Positions 35,446 through 44,287 of a DNA stretch of 64,000 nucleotides are shown in pieces. This DNA comes from Bradyrhizobium sp. ORS 285 (GTDB lineage: Bacteria; Pseudomonadota; Alphaproteobacteria; Rhizobiales; Xanthobacteraceae), in assembly GCF_900176205.1 (NCBI RefSeq), contig NZ_LT859959.1:1054001-1118000 (forward strand). The letters are read 5' to 3'. The notes beneath the pieces were generated by a model. The model was given only the letters and a program-made list of their open reading frames with translations, had not been told where the DNA came from and ran no database searches. The position numbers and the translations under genes are program-made. Within the stretch, counting starts at the first letter, position 1, and each line of letters opens with the position of its first letter.

Positions 35446-35965
35446 AGGTGCGTTTCGCTTCGCCCTCTATGCGATTTTCGGGCTTCTCTTCGTCAGCGGA
35501 GCATTATGGATCTATGCCGATCAGATGAAGACCCGCTCGGAGATGGATAGCGAGGTCTGGCAACAGGCCGCCGCGTTCCTGCTGAGCACACATGGCGGGG
35601 CCGCGATGGTGACGCTCCTGCTGCTCGGTGCGCTCGGTCCCATGCATGTCCAGCGCGCCTGGCGCGCCCGCAAGAACCGGGCGACGGGCGTTCTCAGCCT
35701 CGCGCTCTATGGTCTGCTGATCGCGACTGCGTTCGGGCTTTACTATGTAGGGTCGGAAGCACTGCGGCCCTGGATCAGCACCGTCCATATCGCCTTCGGT
35801 CTCGGCGTTCCCGTCGTCATCTCGGCCCATATCGTTGCTGGCCGTTGGAGCGTGACTGCGGCGCCGCAGCCCTTGCGCACGCAGCACGCGGCTGCCGCCA
35901 CCTTGGTGCCCTCGGAGACGCCGGCTGATCCCGCACTGGTCAGTGTCATGAGCAAGGTGGGGTGA
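35435..35965 (+). CDS. Four-helix, histidine-bearing inner-membrane protein, possibly heme-binding
   Basis: The ATG at 35435 follows AAGGAG and gives 176 residues. Four membrane segments are visible (about 8-26, 48-68, 85-105 and 112-132). Histidines occur near helix ends in LSTHGGAAM, GPMHVQRAW, STVHIAFG and ISAHIVAG, an arrangement like DUF4405 or cytochrome b561-type diheme membrane proteins. Together with the FMN-binding protein and ApbE it would form a minimal transmembrane electron pathway from a quinone or cytoplasmic donor to an exported flavoprotein. The heme binding is inferred. Confidence 0.7.
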   Translation: MRLKGAFRFALYAIFGLLFVSGALWIYADQMKTRSEMDSEVWQQAAAFLLSTHGGAAMVTLLLLGALGPMHVQRAWRARKNRATGVLSLALYGLLIATAFGLYYVGSEALRPWISTVHIAFGLGVPVVISAHIVAGRWSVTAAPQPLRTQHAAAATLVPSETPADPALVSVMSKVG

Positions 35966-36026
35966 CGCCGCGCGGCTGCTGGCAAACCGAGCCACTCTCG
36001 ACAGCCCGCGACCAGCGCCAGTCGCG

Positions 36027-36059
36027 TCGGATCGTCCAGCAGGCTGGACGATCCGATTT
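36027..36059 (+). terminator. Terminator between the flavin operon and the metallophosphatase gene
   Basis: Perfect 14-base arms TCGGATCGTCCAGC/GCTGGACGATCCGA with a two-base loop, followed by TTT. It lies between two convergent genes and can serve both, though the T run is short. Confidence 0.7.
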
Positions 36060-36071
36060 GCGATAAGATCA

Positions 36072-37187
36072 TCAGTTGCTGGTCGGAGCCGGAACGGCGG
36101 TGCGGTTCGCAGGCACGGTGACCGGCTGGTAGGAGAACACGTCGCGGCTGCGCGGATCGACCGTCACCTTCAGCCAGCGGACGTCGTTGTTGCCATTGGC
36201 CTGGTTGTCGCCGAACGTCTCGACCCGGACGAAGTTCTCCAGCCGCTGGCCAGCGCTGTTCAGGAAGGGCTGGTCGATGCGGAAGTAGTGCGAGTCGCCG
36301 TGAACGTAGGCGACCGGCTTGCGGAATGCCTCGACCTCGGTCCGCAGCGCCGTCAGGAAGCTGGCGAAGCCGTCAGGCTGCCCATCGGTTTCGGCGAGCG
36401 TCTTGGGATCGCGCTGCGGGGCCCGCGTGGGATCGGCGAGGTCCCAGCCCGGATTGCCCTGGCTGATGAAAATCACCGCCGCCGAGCGGCGCTTCTTGGC
36501 CTCTGCGAAGGTCTGCTGCATCCAGAGAATGACAGCGGCGTTGCGCGCGTTGTATTCGTCGGGATCGGGATTGGTGTCGCACAGATTGTTGCAGGAGCCC
36601 TGGACGTTCAGCGTTGCATAGGTGACACGACCGACGGTCCAGCGGCGGTTCTCGACGCAGCCGACCTTGGTTCCGTTGGCGCCGAGACACAGAGCGTCGG
36701 TCTGCACCTCCTGGCGCAGCTTGTGCTGTCCAAGCGAGAACGGCGTGGAGAAGAACACCTTGCGCTCATAGTCGAGCCGTTCACGCGAATTGTAGCCTCC
36801 GTTCGAGGGGCGGTCGCAGTCGACCCAGTCATTGTCGCCCGGCGTGAACATCGCCGGCGCCTCGAGGCTATTGAAGTAGGCGAGCGCCTGAGCGTAGAGG
36901 CCGGCATCGCAGGCCGAGTTCGAGCCCTGCTTCAGGTCGCCGTCATGGACGGTGAACTTCAGCCGGTGCGCATTCATGTCGGCGATCAGGTTCGGGACGC
37001 CGACCGTGGCCTGGAGCGTGGAGTACGGCAGGTCGCCCCACAGGCCGATGGTGTAGCTGTCGTCATCGTCGCGGTCGTGGTCATGCGCGAAGCTTGGCGC
37101 CGCGGCGGCGAATGAGAGCAGCGAGACCGTCACCGACAATGTGAGCAGCTCGCGACAGGCAGAATTGAGTGATGATCGGAATGACAT
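36072..37187 (-). CDS. Secreted metallophosphoesterase-like protein, Pho-box regulated
   Basis: Starting at the ATG at 37187 the product has 371 residues with a signal peptide (LTLSVTVSLLSFAAAAPSFA), followed at once by the acidic HDHDRDDDDS. Diverged metallophosphoesterase motifs are TIGLWGDLPYS, HDGDLKQGSN, FTPGDNDWVDCD and VHGDSHYF, matching the order D-x-H-like, GD, GN(D)HD-like and GH-x-H-like metal ligands. Several are imperfect, so activity is not certain. Paired cysteines (SACDAG, VDCDR, CNNLC) suggest an exported protein. A triple 11-base-spaced Pho repeat lies 88 bases upstream. It is a good candidate substrate of one of the T2SSs. Confidence 0.82.
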   Translation of the reverse strand: MSFRSSLNSACRELLTLSVTVSLLSFAAAAPSFAHDHDRDDDDSYTIGLWGDLPYSTLQATVGVPNLIADMNAHRLKFTVHDGDLKQGSNSACDAGLYAQALAYFNSLEAPAMFTPGDNDWVDCDRPSNGGYNSRERLDYERKVFFSTPFSLGQHKLRQEVQTDALCLGANGTKVGCVENRRWTVGRVTYATLNVQGSCNNLCDTNPDPDEYNARNAAVILWMQQTFAEAKKRRSAAVIFISQGNPGWDLADPTRAPQRDPKTLAETDGQPDGFASFLTALRTEVEAFRKPVAYVHGDSHYFRIDQPFLNSAGQRLENFVRVETFGDNQANGNNDVRWLKVTVDPRSRDVFSYQPVTVPANRTAVPAPTSN

Positions 37188-37274
37188 TCGACAAGATCCC
37201 CCAAGACCTCGGTTACATCGTCCGCTTGAACGCAAGCGGTCATGCAACGATGCGGAGCGTCGATAACGGGGACG

Positions 37275-37301
37275 TGACGGTCGGCTGACAATCAGCTGAC
37301 G
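37275..37301 (-). promoter_or_regulatory. PhoB box: three direct repeats with 11-base period
   Basis: On the minus strand this reads CGTCA-N6-TGTCA-N6-CGTCA, repeats starting at 37301, 37290 and 37279, exactly 11 bases apart. The core TTGTCAGCCGACCGTCAC matches the Pho box plan (TGTCA-N6-TGTCA) with one mismatch. It lies 88 bases upstream of the metallophosphatase start. Indicates induction under phosphate limitation. Confidence 0.7.
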
Positions 37302-37346
37302 CATCTGCGATGGTGGAGATCGATACCGTTCTGCTCGGTGATGATG

Positions 37347-37375
37347 CGAAAAGCCCGCCGCGTCGCGCGGCGGGC
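37347..37375 (-). terminator. Intrinsic terminator after the phosphoesterase gene
   Basis: Eleven-base perfect arms AGCCCGCCGCG/CGCGGCGGGCT with a three-base loop; on the minus strand it is followed by TTTC. It lies 35 bases after the stop of the leftward phosphoesterase gene. Confidence 0.75.
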
Positions 37376-37409
37376 TCTCGCATCCGATGAACGTGCTCTC
37401 GCCTGGTCG

Positions 37410-39284
37410 TCAGCGATCGCGATCGTATCCGTCATCATCGTGGTCGTGGTGGTGCCATCCGCCGTGGTCGTGATCGCCGTCCTCGTCGGCGAACACGAAC
37501 AGGTTCATCAGGTCGCCGATCGCCGGACGGTTCTTGGGCACGTAGCGGTTCTCGTCGCGATCGTGGATCGGATTCGGCAGCCGGTCACGGCTGACCGCGG
37601 AGATCGCCGGCAGCCGCCAGTTGCGCTCGATGAACTTCAGCAGCGAGACGTGGTCGTAATAGGTGTGGTCGACATGCCCCTTCTTGGCCAGCGGCGAGAC
37701 CAGGATGAAGGGAATGCGGGTGCCGTCGCCGAGGAAGTCCACCGGCTGGACATAGCCGGAGTCGTAGTAGCCGCCGCCTTCGTCGGTGGTGATGAAGATC
37801 GCGGTCTTGGCCCAGAGTTGCGGGTTGGCCTTGACGCGGTTGATCAGCGCCTCGAGGAACTTCTCATACAGATCCGTGGTCGAGTCAGCGGGATGGCCGG
37901 CCAGCGCCTCGAACGGACGGACGAACGATACGGCGGGCAGCGTATTGTTCTGCACGTCCTTCACGAACGCGCCGTAGTTCTGCAGCTTGGCCTCTTCCGT
38001 CGGGTTCGACATCACCTTGATGAAGCCGGTCAGCGGATCGCAGATGCCGCAATAGGAGTGGAACAGCAGCGGCACGCCGTCCACGCTGGTCGCGAAGGTG
38101 GTGGCGTCGTCGCCGCGGTCAGCGCTGTAATATTTCCACGACACGCCCTTGGCCGTCATCACGTCGGCAATGGTGGGCGCGCTCTGCGGCGGCAGCACGA
38201 ACTTGTCGGAGCCGAGCGCATTCGGCTTCGCGCTGCTCTGATTCCAGAACATGCTGTAATTGTTGACGAGATAATAGTGGTTCGGCGCGCAATTGTTGCG
38301 GAAGACGCCGTTCTTGAACAGCTGCTCGTTGATGGCGGCGACGCCGGGCGCGCTCGGATCCGAGCAATTGACGTAAGAGCCGCCGCTATAGCCGTCCTGC
38401 TTGTAGTAATTGTTGGTGCCGGGGACGGGATCGGGATTCTCGATCTGGTTGGCATAGGGCACGGCGGGCGCGCCGTTCAGCGTCTCGGGATTGGTGAAGA
38501 ACGCCGCATGGCCGGTGACGAGCGACTGGAAGTTGGCGCCCGTGCCGCCCATGATCGCCTGGTGATAGTTGTCGCTGATGGCGTAGTCGTCGGCGAGCTG
38601 CTTGAAGAACGGCGCATCGCCCGGCTGCGCCTTGCCCGAGGCGTCGGTGAACGGATTCATGTTGTAGAAGCCCATCGAGATTGCGCCTTCCATCGGATTG
38701 AACCCGCCGGCGGGATAGGGCTTGCCGTTGGAGCCGGTGCCGATGGTCTGCTCGACCCACACGAACTTGTCGTGCTTGCCGCCGTCGATGTCCTGCCACA
38801 TCTGGAAGAAGCGATGCACGGGGTCGCCGGTATAGGCGGCGTAGGTCACGTATTTGGAGATCTGATACGGCCCGTTCGGCAGATTCGCCGGGAAGCGGGT
38901 GTCGAGCACGTTCTGCGGCAGCCCGATGCCGTAGGTGGTGTAGGGCTGGGGCAGCGTCGCGTAGGCGCCGGTGGAGGCGGTCTCCGCCGTGTAGCGCACC
39001 TCGTCGCGCCCGATGCGCTGCTCGGCCTTCTTGAAATGCGGGCCCGGCGAGCCGTCCTCGTTGACGATGCCCTTGCTGAGCAGGTTGTCGATGCTCTGGC
39101 CGGCCTTCGGCTTGTAGGTGCCGAACAGATTGTCGAAGGTGTGGTTCTCGCCGACGATGATGATGACGTGCTCGATCGGCGTGCTGGTTGCCGGTTGGGC
39201 GAAGGCGGGGGCGATGCTAGTCGCCGTAAAGACGGCGGTGGTCGCAAGGGCAAGCGCCTTGGACCGGCTGACTGTTCTGGTCAT
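37410..39284 (-). CDS. Secreted phosphoesterase of the phospholipase C / acid phosphatase family
   Basis: Starting at the ATG at 39284 the product has 624 residues with a signal peptide ending IAPAFA. The Phosphoesterase-domain opening PIEHVIIIVGENHTFDNLFG (about residue 38) contains the metal-binding Glu-Asn and the Thr nucleophile of the AcpA/PlcC family. FITTDEGGGYYDSGYV near 510 supplies further metal ligands, and HVDHTYYDHVSLLKFIERNW near 550 is typical. The last 23 residues are Asp/His-rich (DHDHGGWHHHDHDDDG), probably metal-binding. It should release phosphate from lipids or other esters. Such enzymes are classical T2SS cargo. Confidence 0.93.
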   Translation of the reverse strand: MTRTVSRSKALALATTAVFTATSIAPAFAQPATSTPIEHVIIIVGENHTFDNLFGTYKPKAGQSIDNLLSKGIVNEDGSPGPHFKKAEQRIGRDEVRYTAETASTGAYATLPQPYTTYGIGLPQNVLDTRFPANLPNGPYQISKYVTYAAYTGDPVHRFFQMWQDIDGGKHDKFVWVEQTIGTGSNGKPYPAGGFNPMEGAISMGFYNMNPFTDASGKAQPGDAPFFKQLADDYAISDNYHQAIMGGTGANFQSLVTGHAAFFTNPETLNGAPAVPYANQIENPDPVPGTNNYYKQDGYSGGSYVNCSDPSAPGVAAINEQLFKNGVFRNNCAPNHYYLVNNYSMFWNQSSAKPNALGSDKFVLPPQSAPTIADVMTAKGVSWKYYSADRGDDATTFATSVDGVPLLFHSYCGICDPLTGFIKVMSNPTEEAKLQNYGAFVKDVQNNTLPAVSFVRPFEALAGHPADSTTDLYEKFLEALINRVKANPQLWAKTAIFITTDEGGGYYDSGYVQPVDFLGDGTRIPFILVSPLAKKGHVDHTYYDHVSLLKFIERNWRLPAISAVSRDRLPNPIHDRDENRYVPKNRPAIGDLMNLFVFADEDGDHDHGGWHHHDHDDDGYDRDR

Positions 39285-39544
39285 GACGTCTCCGAACGGA
39301 AGGAGGGCTGGCGCGCGCTCGAGCCGAGGCAACGCCTGCGACAAAACATCGCAGCAACAAATTGCAATGCGGTGTCGGTCTTGCTTCGGATTTGTGAAAT
39401 GCGCCTAAGCCGCCGGTCTCATCAGCAGCGACAAGCCGTGCGCACGCGTGCATCCGGTCTTGCAGGTGTCATGGCGCGCTCGACCTGCGATCAGTGCGTT
39501 GGAATGGCGTGTTACGGACGCTATCTGCCCAGCGACTATGCCGC

Positions 39545-40036
39545 TTACAGCTGACCCGGCATCCAGCTCAGCGCCAACGCCTGTCCCTGCGCGATCTGAT
39601 CGGATGACATCTTCGAGGCAACGGCGTTGCGCAGGCGCAGGTAATAGCTGCGCTGCGCCGGCGAGGCATGGCCAGCGGCGAGGTTCAGCCATTTGTAGGC
39701 GAGCACCACGTCCTGGGGAACGCCGTGGCCCTTGTCGTACATCAGGCCGAGCATGGCTTGGCCGAACGGATTGCCGGCGGCGGCGGCCTGGCAGTAGAGA
39801 TCGCTGGCGACGACATAGGCTTGCGGCGTGCCGAAGCCGTTTTCATACATGAAGCCGAGCATCGCCTGGGCCCGGGCGTCGCCACGCAACGCCAAAGGCA
39901 TCAGCACGCGAACGGCGCGGACGAAATCGCCGCGCGCATAGGCGCTGCGTGCGGCCGCTACCGAATCGGCATGGCTTGGCGATGCGGCGGCGAGCAGCAG
40001 GCTTGCCGTGGCGATCGTCATCGCCATGCGGCGCAT
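39545..40036 (-). CDS. Exported Sel1-repeat protein linked to gspD (copy 2)
   Basis: Paralogue of the gene at 21966. I start at the ATG at 40036, 25 bases after gspD ends, giving 163 residues with a signal peptide (MTIATASLLLAAASPSHAD). Two Sel1 repeats follow: LGFMYENGFGTPQAYVVASDLY and LGLMYDKGHGVPQDVVLAYKWL, and the end carries LRLRNAVASKMSSDQIAQGQ, matching the same segment of copy 1. It lies downstream of gspD in the same operon, here on the minus strand. The conservation of the gspD-sel1 pair across both systems is the best clue to a secretin-related function. Confidence 0.82.
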   Translation of the reverse strand: MRRMAMTIATASLLLAAASPSHADSVAAARSAYARGDFVRAVRVLMPLALRGDARAQAMLGFMYENGFGTPQAYVVASDLYCQAAAAGNPFGQAMLGLMYDKGHGVPQDVVLAYKWLNLAAGHASPAQRSYYLRLRNAVASKMSSDQIAQGQALALSWMPGQL

Positions 40037-40061
40037 CAACGGGCGCACGACGCGTTTGATA

Positions 40062-42371
40062 TCAGCGGGTGGTGCGGACACGCAGGTCATCCGTGATGCT
40101 GGCCCCGACCGATCCGCGGAGCTTGGAGCGGAGTTCCTCGGCCACCTGATGCGCATCGCTGCCGTCGCGAATGATCTGCGGCCGGATGAAGATGATCAGC
40201 TCGGTCCGCGTGCCCTTCTTGTCCTGATGCGAGAACGCGTCGCCGAGCACCGGGATCTCGTCGAAGCCGGGAATGCCGTTGCGGTTGCCGTTCTGCTGCT
40301 CGCTGATCAGGCCGGCCAGCAGCACGGTTTGACCATTGGCCACGGAAATGGCGCTCTTCACCTTGCGCTGTGACACCGTCGGCGTGAGGCTCGCGGCCGA
40401 TTGCGCGGCGACGTTGCTGATCTCCTGCTCGACCTCGAGCCGCACGTTGCCGTTGGCGGCGATGCGCGGCACGACGCGCAAAATGATGCCGGTGTTGCGA
40501 TAGTCGATGGTGTTGACGACCGTGTTGCTCGACGACAGCACGGTGGCGCTGCCGGTCGACACCGGAACGACGTCGCCGACCTGAAGCGTGGCGGTCTGGT
40601 TGTTGATCACGACCAGAGAGGGGTTCGACAGCACCTTCACGCTCGTCACGGTGTGGAGCGCATCGAGGATCATGTTGGGCGACGCCTCGCTTCCGATCAG
40701 GAAGTTGAAGCCGGGAAGCGCGCGGTTGATCAGGGCCGTGGTTGCCGCCGAGGTCGCCGCCGTCGCGACCGACGTGGCCTGGGTGCTGCTGATCGATCCC
40801 TTGTCGGCACCAAGGCCGAGGAACTTGCTCGAGAGATACGACTGCACGCCGTAGGACAGCTCGTTGGTCAGCGTGACCTCGGCGATCGTTGCGTCGATGC
40901 CGACCTGCAGCACCGGCTGGTCGAGCTGCTGCAGCGTGCTGGAGATGATGCGGTAGTTCTCGCGATCGGCGTAGATGAGCAGCGAGTTGTTCACGGTATC
41001 CGGCGTGATGCGTACATTCGGCATCAGGGACTGGCCACCGCCGCCACCGGCGGCGCGAGGTTCGAGCCCCGTCGAGGTGGAGGAGCTGCTCGATGAGGAT
41101 GTGCTGGAGCCTTGCATGCCGGACAGACCCGCAGCGCCTTGCGCCCGGCCTGACGGATTGGCGCCGGAGCCCGATGATCCCGCCGCATTGGTGTTGAACG
41201 ACAGCCGGTCGGCCACCGACGTCGTCGTGCCGTCCGAGCCCGGCGCGGTCTGGCCGTCGGTGCTATCGGTCGAGGACGACGAGCCGGCACCGCCGAACAT
41301 GTCGGTCAGGACCTTCGCCAATTGGCGGGCATCGCCATAGCGGATCCGGTAGACGTGAACGCTGGTGCGGCCGGAGTCCGACTGATCGAGCCGTCGGATC
41401 CAGGTCGCCGCGACCTGCAGCAGCGCCGGCTTGCGCGTCACCACCATGATGGCGTTGAGCCGGTTGACCACCTGCAGCTTGACGAGGTTCTGGCTCATGC
41501 CGTTCTCGCCGCTGTCCATGATCTTTTCGAGCTCGGCGATGACAGGCTCGGGCGCGGAGTTGCTGACCGGGAAGATGCCGACCGACTGGCCGCGCATCCA
41601 GTCGACATCGAAGCTCAACGCGGTTTCGATCGCGGAGCGGCGCTCGGCACCGGTGCCCTGGATGAGGAGCAGGTTGCGTGTCGGATCGGCGCGCACGCTG
41701 CCGGCGCGCGTCGCAAAGCTGTCCATCAGCTTCAGGATCGTCTGCGCGCCGACATATTGCAGCGGCACCACCGAGACGCCGTAGCCGGGCTCCGCGCGGG
41801 CAGCCTCGGCATCGACCCGACCGCCGCCGATGGCGTCGCCGAGCGGCGTCAGCTTGTAGCCTCCGCCTTCGCGCAGCAGCACGACGCCCGACAGGCGAAG
41901 CGCGCTCTCGAGCACGAAGAGAATGTCCGATTTCGGCACCGGGCGCGCCGACACCAGGCTGACGCTGCCCTGCACCCGCGGATCAATGGAATAGCCGGCT
42001 CCGAGGATGTCGCCGATGACGACCTTCGCGACCGACGCAATCGGCGTGTTCTCGAAGTTGAGATCGTAGCCTTTGCCATCCGCGGCCGGGAGCGGCCTGG
42101 CCTCGGCAACCTCCTGGACCATCGTCCCCTGATAGGTCCGCGCGGTCGCTCGCTCGACCTCGGGACGTCCCTGGATCGAGGCGACCGGCGTATTGTCACG
42201 CGGCAGGATATCGATCGAGCGCACCTTGTCGATCACGTCGACATCCGCCGGCGCGCTGGCCTGGGAGTTGAGAGTGGCCATGTTGCACGACGCGAGCAGC
42301 ACTGCGATCGCGAGCAACGAGACCTGACGGACAACCGCAGCGGACTGGCTTCGATTGCCGATACGAAACAT
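40062..42371 (-). CDS. gspD: Type II secretion system secretin GspD (copy 2)
   Basis: A 769-residue lipoprotein secretin: MFRIGNRSQSAAVVRQVSLL leads to the lipobox LLASCNMATL near residue 29. N0 and N-domain motifs (YDLNFENTPIASVAKVVIGD, VRADPTRNLLLIQGTGAERR, VVTRKPALLQVAATWIRRL) are followed by a long Ser/Thr/Gly-rich insert near 385-450, and the secretin domain (VKVLSNPSLVVINNQTA, LQVGDVVPVSTGSA). The overall sequence is close to copy 1, but the gene is on the opposite strand to the rest of its cluster. It is divergent from gspE, with the shared regulatory region between them. Confidence 0.95.
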   Translation of the reverse strand: MFRIGNRSQSAAVVRQVSLLAIAVLLASCNMATLNSQASAPADVDVIDKVRSIDILPRDNTPVASIQGRPEVERATARTYQGTMVQEVAEARPLPAADGKGYDLNFENTPIASVAKVVIGDILGAGYSIDPRVQGSVSLVSARPVPKSDILFVLESALRLSGVVLLREGGGYKLTPLGDAIGGGRVDAEAARAEPGYGVSVVPLQYVGAQTILKLMDSFATRAGSVRADPTRNLLLIQGTGAERRSAIETALSFDVDWMRGQSVGIFPVSNSAPEPVIAELEKIMDSGENGMSQNLVKLQVVNRLNAIMVVTRKPALLQVAATWIRRLDQSDSGRTSVHVYRIRYGDARQLAKVLTDMFGGAGSSSSTDSTDGQTAPGSDGTTTSVADRLSFNTNAAGSSGSGANPSGRAQGAAGLSGMQGSSTSSSSSSSTSTGLEPRAAGGGGGQSLMPNVRITPDTVNNSLLIYADRENYRIISSTLQQLDQPVLQVGIDATIAEVTLTNELSYGVQSYLSSKFLGLGADKGSISSTQATSVATAATSAATTALINRALPGFNFLIGSEASPNMILDALHTVTSVKVLSNPSLVVINNQTATLQVGDVVPVSTGSATVLSSSNTVVNTIDYRNTGIILRVVPRIAANGNVRLEVEQEISNVAAQSAASLTPTVSQRKVKSAISVANGQTVLLAGLISEQQNGNRNGIPGFDEIPVLGDAFSHQDKKGTRTELIIFIRPQIIRDGSDAHQVAEELRSKLRGSVGASITDDLRVRTTR

Positions 42372-42454
42372 GAACTTGCCGATCTACTCGTGTTGACCGG
42401 TCGAGTTGGGAGCGCGTCCCCTCTGGACCTTGGCGCCTGCATAGCGGTCCAATG

Positions 42455-42465
42455 TGACACTTATG
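42455..42465 (-). promoter_or_regulatory. CATAAGTGTCA element between divergent gspD and gspE (copy 2)
   Basis: The same 11-base word as at 22514-22524, here oriented toward gspD, 84 bases before its ATG and about 160 bases before gspE. Candidate common regulator site for both secretion systems. Confidence 0.35.
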
Positions 42466-42626
42466 TATATCCGCCCGAAGCTGCGCACCTTTGAATGAAC
42501 TGTGTGTCGGAAATGTCGGCATCGCCCGCCTTCGTACAGCTGTCATGATCGCGATCGATAACGGCGGCAGCCAGTAGCGGGGTGCCGAGACGACGGGCCG
42601 GCGCGGGCGCTACCCCGGATCACGCC

Positions 42627-44279
42627 ATGAGCGGTACGCTGTCGACCCAGTTCCAGGATTACTTGCGGCAGCGCCATCCTCAGGCGGGTGAGCGCGATGC
42701 TGCAGGCGAAGCCCAGGTCGCGCTTTGGGATCGGTTTGGGCTGAGCGCCGAGGTCTTTGCCGAGGAGGCCGCGCGCTTCACCGGTCTCGAACGCGTGTCG
42801 TTGCGCGAGCTGCTCGCGGCCGCGCCCGCCACCGCGCAATTCTCCGATCGCTTCCTGCGCGAGGTGCTCGGCTATCCCTATCAGGCGGCCGAAGGCATCG
42901 CCGTGTTTGCCGTCGCGGATCCGACCGATCAGGCCGTGCGCAGGGCGGCCGAGCTCGTGCTTGGACCGGCGACCGTCTTCAAGGTGGCGTCTCACGAAGA
43001 TATTGCCGTCGTTCTCGGCCAGCGCCTTGGCGGGACCGAGGACGTCGAGGTCTCGGCGACGCAGGAGCTGCGCGACGACGACATCGAGAGTCTGCGCGAT
43101 CTCGCCAGCGGTGCGCCGGTCGTGCGCGCCGTCAATGATCTGATCGAGAAGGCGGTGGAGATGCGCGCAAGCGATATCCACATCGAGCCGTTCTCGACCG
43201 GGCTCGTGGTCAGGCTGCGCGTCGACGGGCTGCTGCGTCCGATCGCGGCACCCACTGGCGTGCTGCCGCAGGCCGTGATCTCGCGCATCAAGATCGTCGC
43301 TGGCCTCAACATCGCGGAGCGGCGCTTGCCGCAGGATGGCGCGGCGCGGATTCGCGCGGGGCGCGCCGAGATCGACGTCCGCGTCGCGATCATGCCGACG
43401 CAGGCCGGCGAGTCCGCCGTCTTGCGCATCCTGCCCAAGGACCGCTCGCAGCTGGTGGCGAACCGCCTTGGCCTGTCCGCGCGCGACGATGCGGCGCTGC
43501 GGCGGCTGATGACGCTGCCGCATGGCATGATCGTGATCACCGGACCGACCGGCAGCGGCAAGACGACGACGCTCGCGACGATCCTGTCGATGCTCAACAC
43601 GCCCGAACGCAAGATCCTCACCGTCGAGGATCCGGTCGAGTATGAGATCCCCGGCATCAACCAGTCGCAGATCAAGCCGGCGATCGGTCTGACCTTTGCC
43701 AGCGCGCTGCGCTCCTTCGTGCGTCAGGACCCCGACGTGATCATGGTCGGCGAAATCCGTGACAGCGAGACCGCGCATGTCGCCGTCCATGCCGCGCTGA
43801 CCGGCCATCTCGTGCTGACCACGCTCCACACCGAGACGGCAGCGGCAGCGGTGCCGCGACTGCTGGATCTCGGAGTCGAAGGTTACCTGTTGCGATCGAC
43901 CCTGCGCGCGGTGATCGCTCAGCGCCTCGCGCGTCAACTGTGCGAGCATTGCAAGACGGCCAGGCCGCTCGATGACGAAGCCTGTCGCAATGACCCGCGC
44001 CTTGGCCATCTCGGCCTCGTGCCCGGCGACGTCATCTGGCATCCGACCGGTTGCGAGCGATGCGGCCATAGCGGCTACCGCGGTCGCGTCGGTGTGTTCG
44101 AGCTGCTCGAGCTCACCAGCAGCCTCCGCGAGCTGATCGCCGACAGCGCCGACGGTCTCGCCATCGACCAGCGCGCCGTGCAGGAGGGGATGACGACGAT
44201 GATGGACGACGGCGTCGCCAAGTGCCGCGCCGGCGTCACGTCGGCGTCCGAGCTGCTCCGTGTCCTCGTCGCGCGCTGA
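42627..44279 (+). CDS. gspE: Type II secretion ATPase GspE (copy 2)
   Basis: From the ATG at 42627 the product has 550 residues, within one residue of copy 1; a GTG 45 bases upstream is an alternative start. Motifs are RASDIHIEPFSTG, Walker A GPTGSGKTTT near 306-315, ILTVEDPVEYEIPGINQSQI, FVRQDPDVIMVGEIRDSETA and LTGHLVLTTLHT. The zinc tetracysteine is LCEHC and CERCGHSGYRGR. It drives pseudopilus polymerisation in T2SS-2. All catalytic residues are intact, so this system is not decaying. It is the first gene of a gspE-F-G-H-I-J-K-L-M-N operon. Confidence 0.96.
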   Translation: MSGTLSTQFQDYLRQRHPQAGERDAAGEAQVALWDRFGLSAEVFAEEAARFTGLERVSLRELLAAAPATAQFSDRFLREVLGYPYQAAEGIAVFAVADPTDQAVRRAAELVLGPATVFKVASHEDIAVVLGQRLGGTEDVEVSATQELRDDDIESLRDLASGAPVVRAVNDLIEKAVEMRASDIHIEPFSTGLVVRLRVDGLLRPIAAPTGVLPQAVISRIKIVAGLNIAERRLPQDGAARIRAGRAEIDVRVAIMPTQAGESAVLRILPKDRSQLVANRLGLSARDDAALRRLMTLPHGMIVITGPTGSGKTTTLATILSMLNTPERKILTVEDPVEYEIPGINQSQIKPAIGLTFASALRSFVRQDPDVIMVGEIRDSETAHVAVHAALTGHLVLTTLHTETAAAAVPRLLDLGVEGYLLRSTLRAVIAQRLARQLCEHCKTARPLDDEACRNDPRLGHLGLVPGDVIWHPTGCERCGHSGYRGRVGVFELLELTSSLRELIADSADGLAIDQRAVQEGMTTMMDDGVAKCRAGVTSASELLRVLVAR

Positions 44280-44287
44280 GGTGGACC

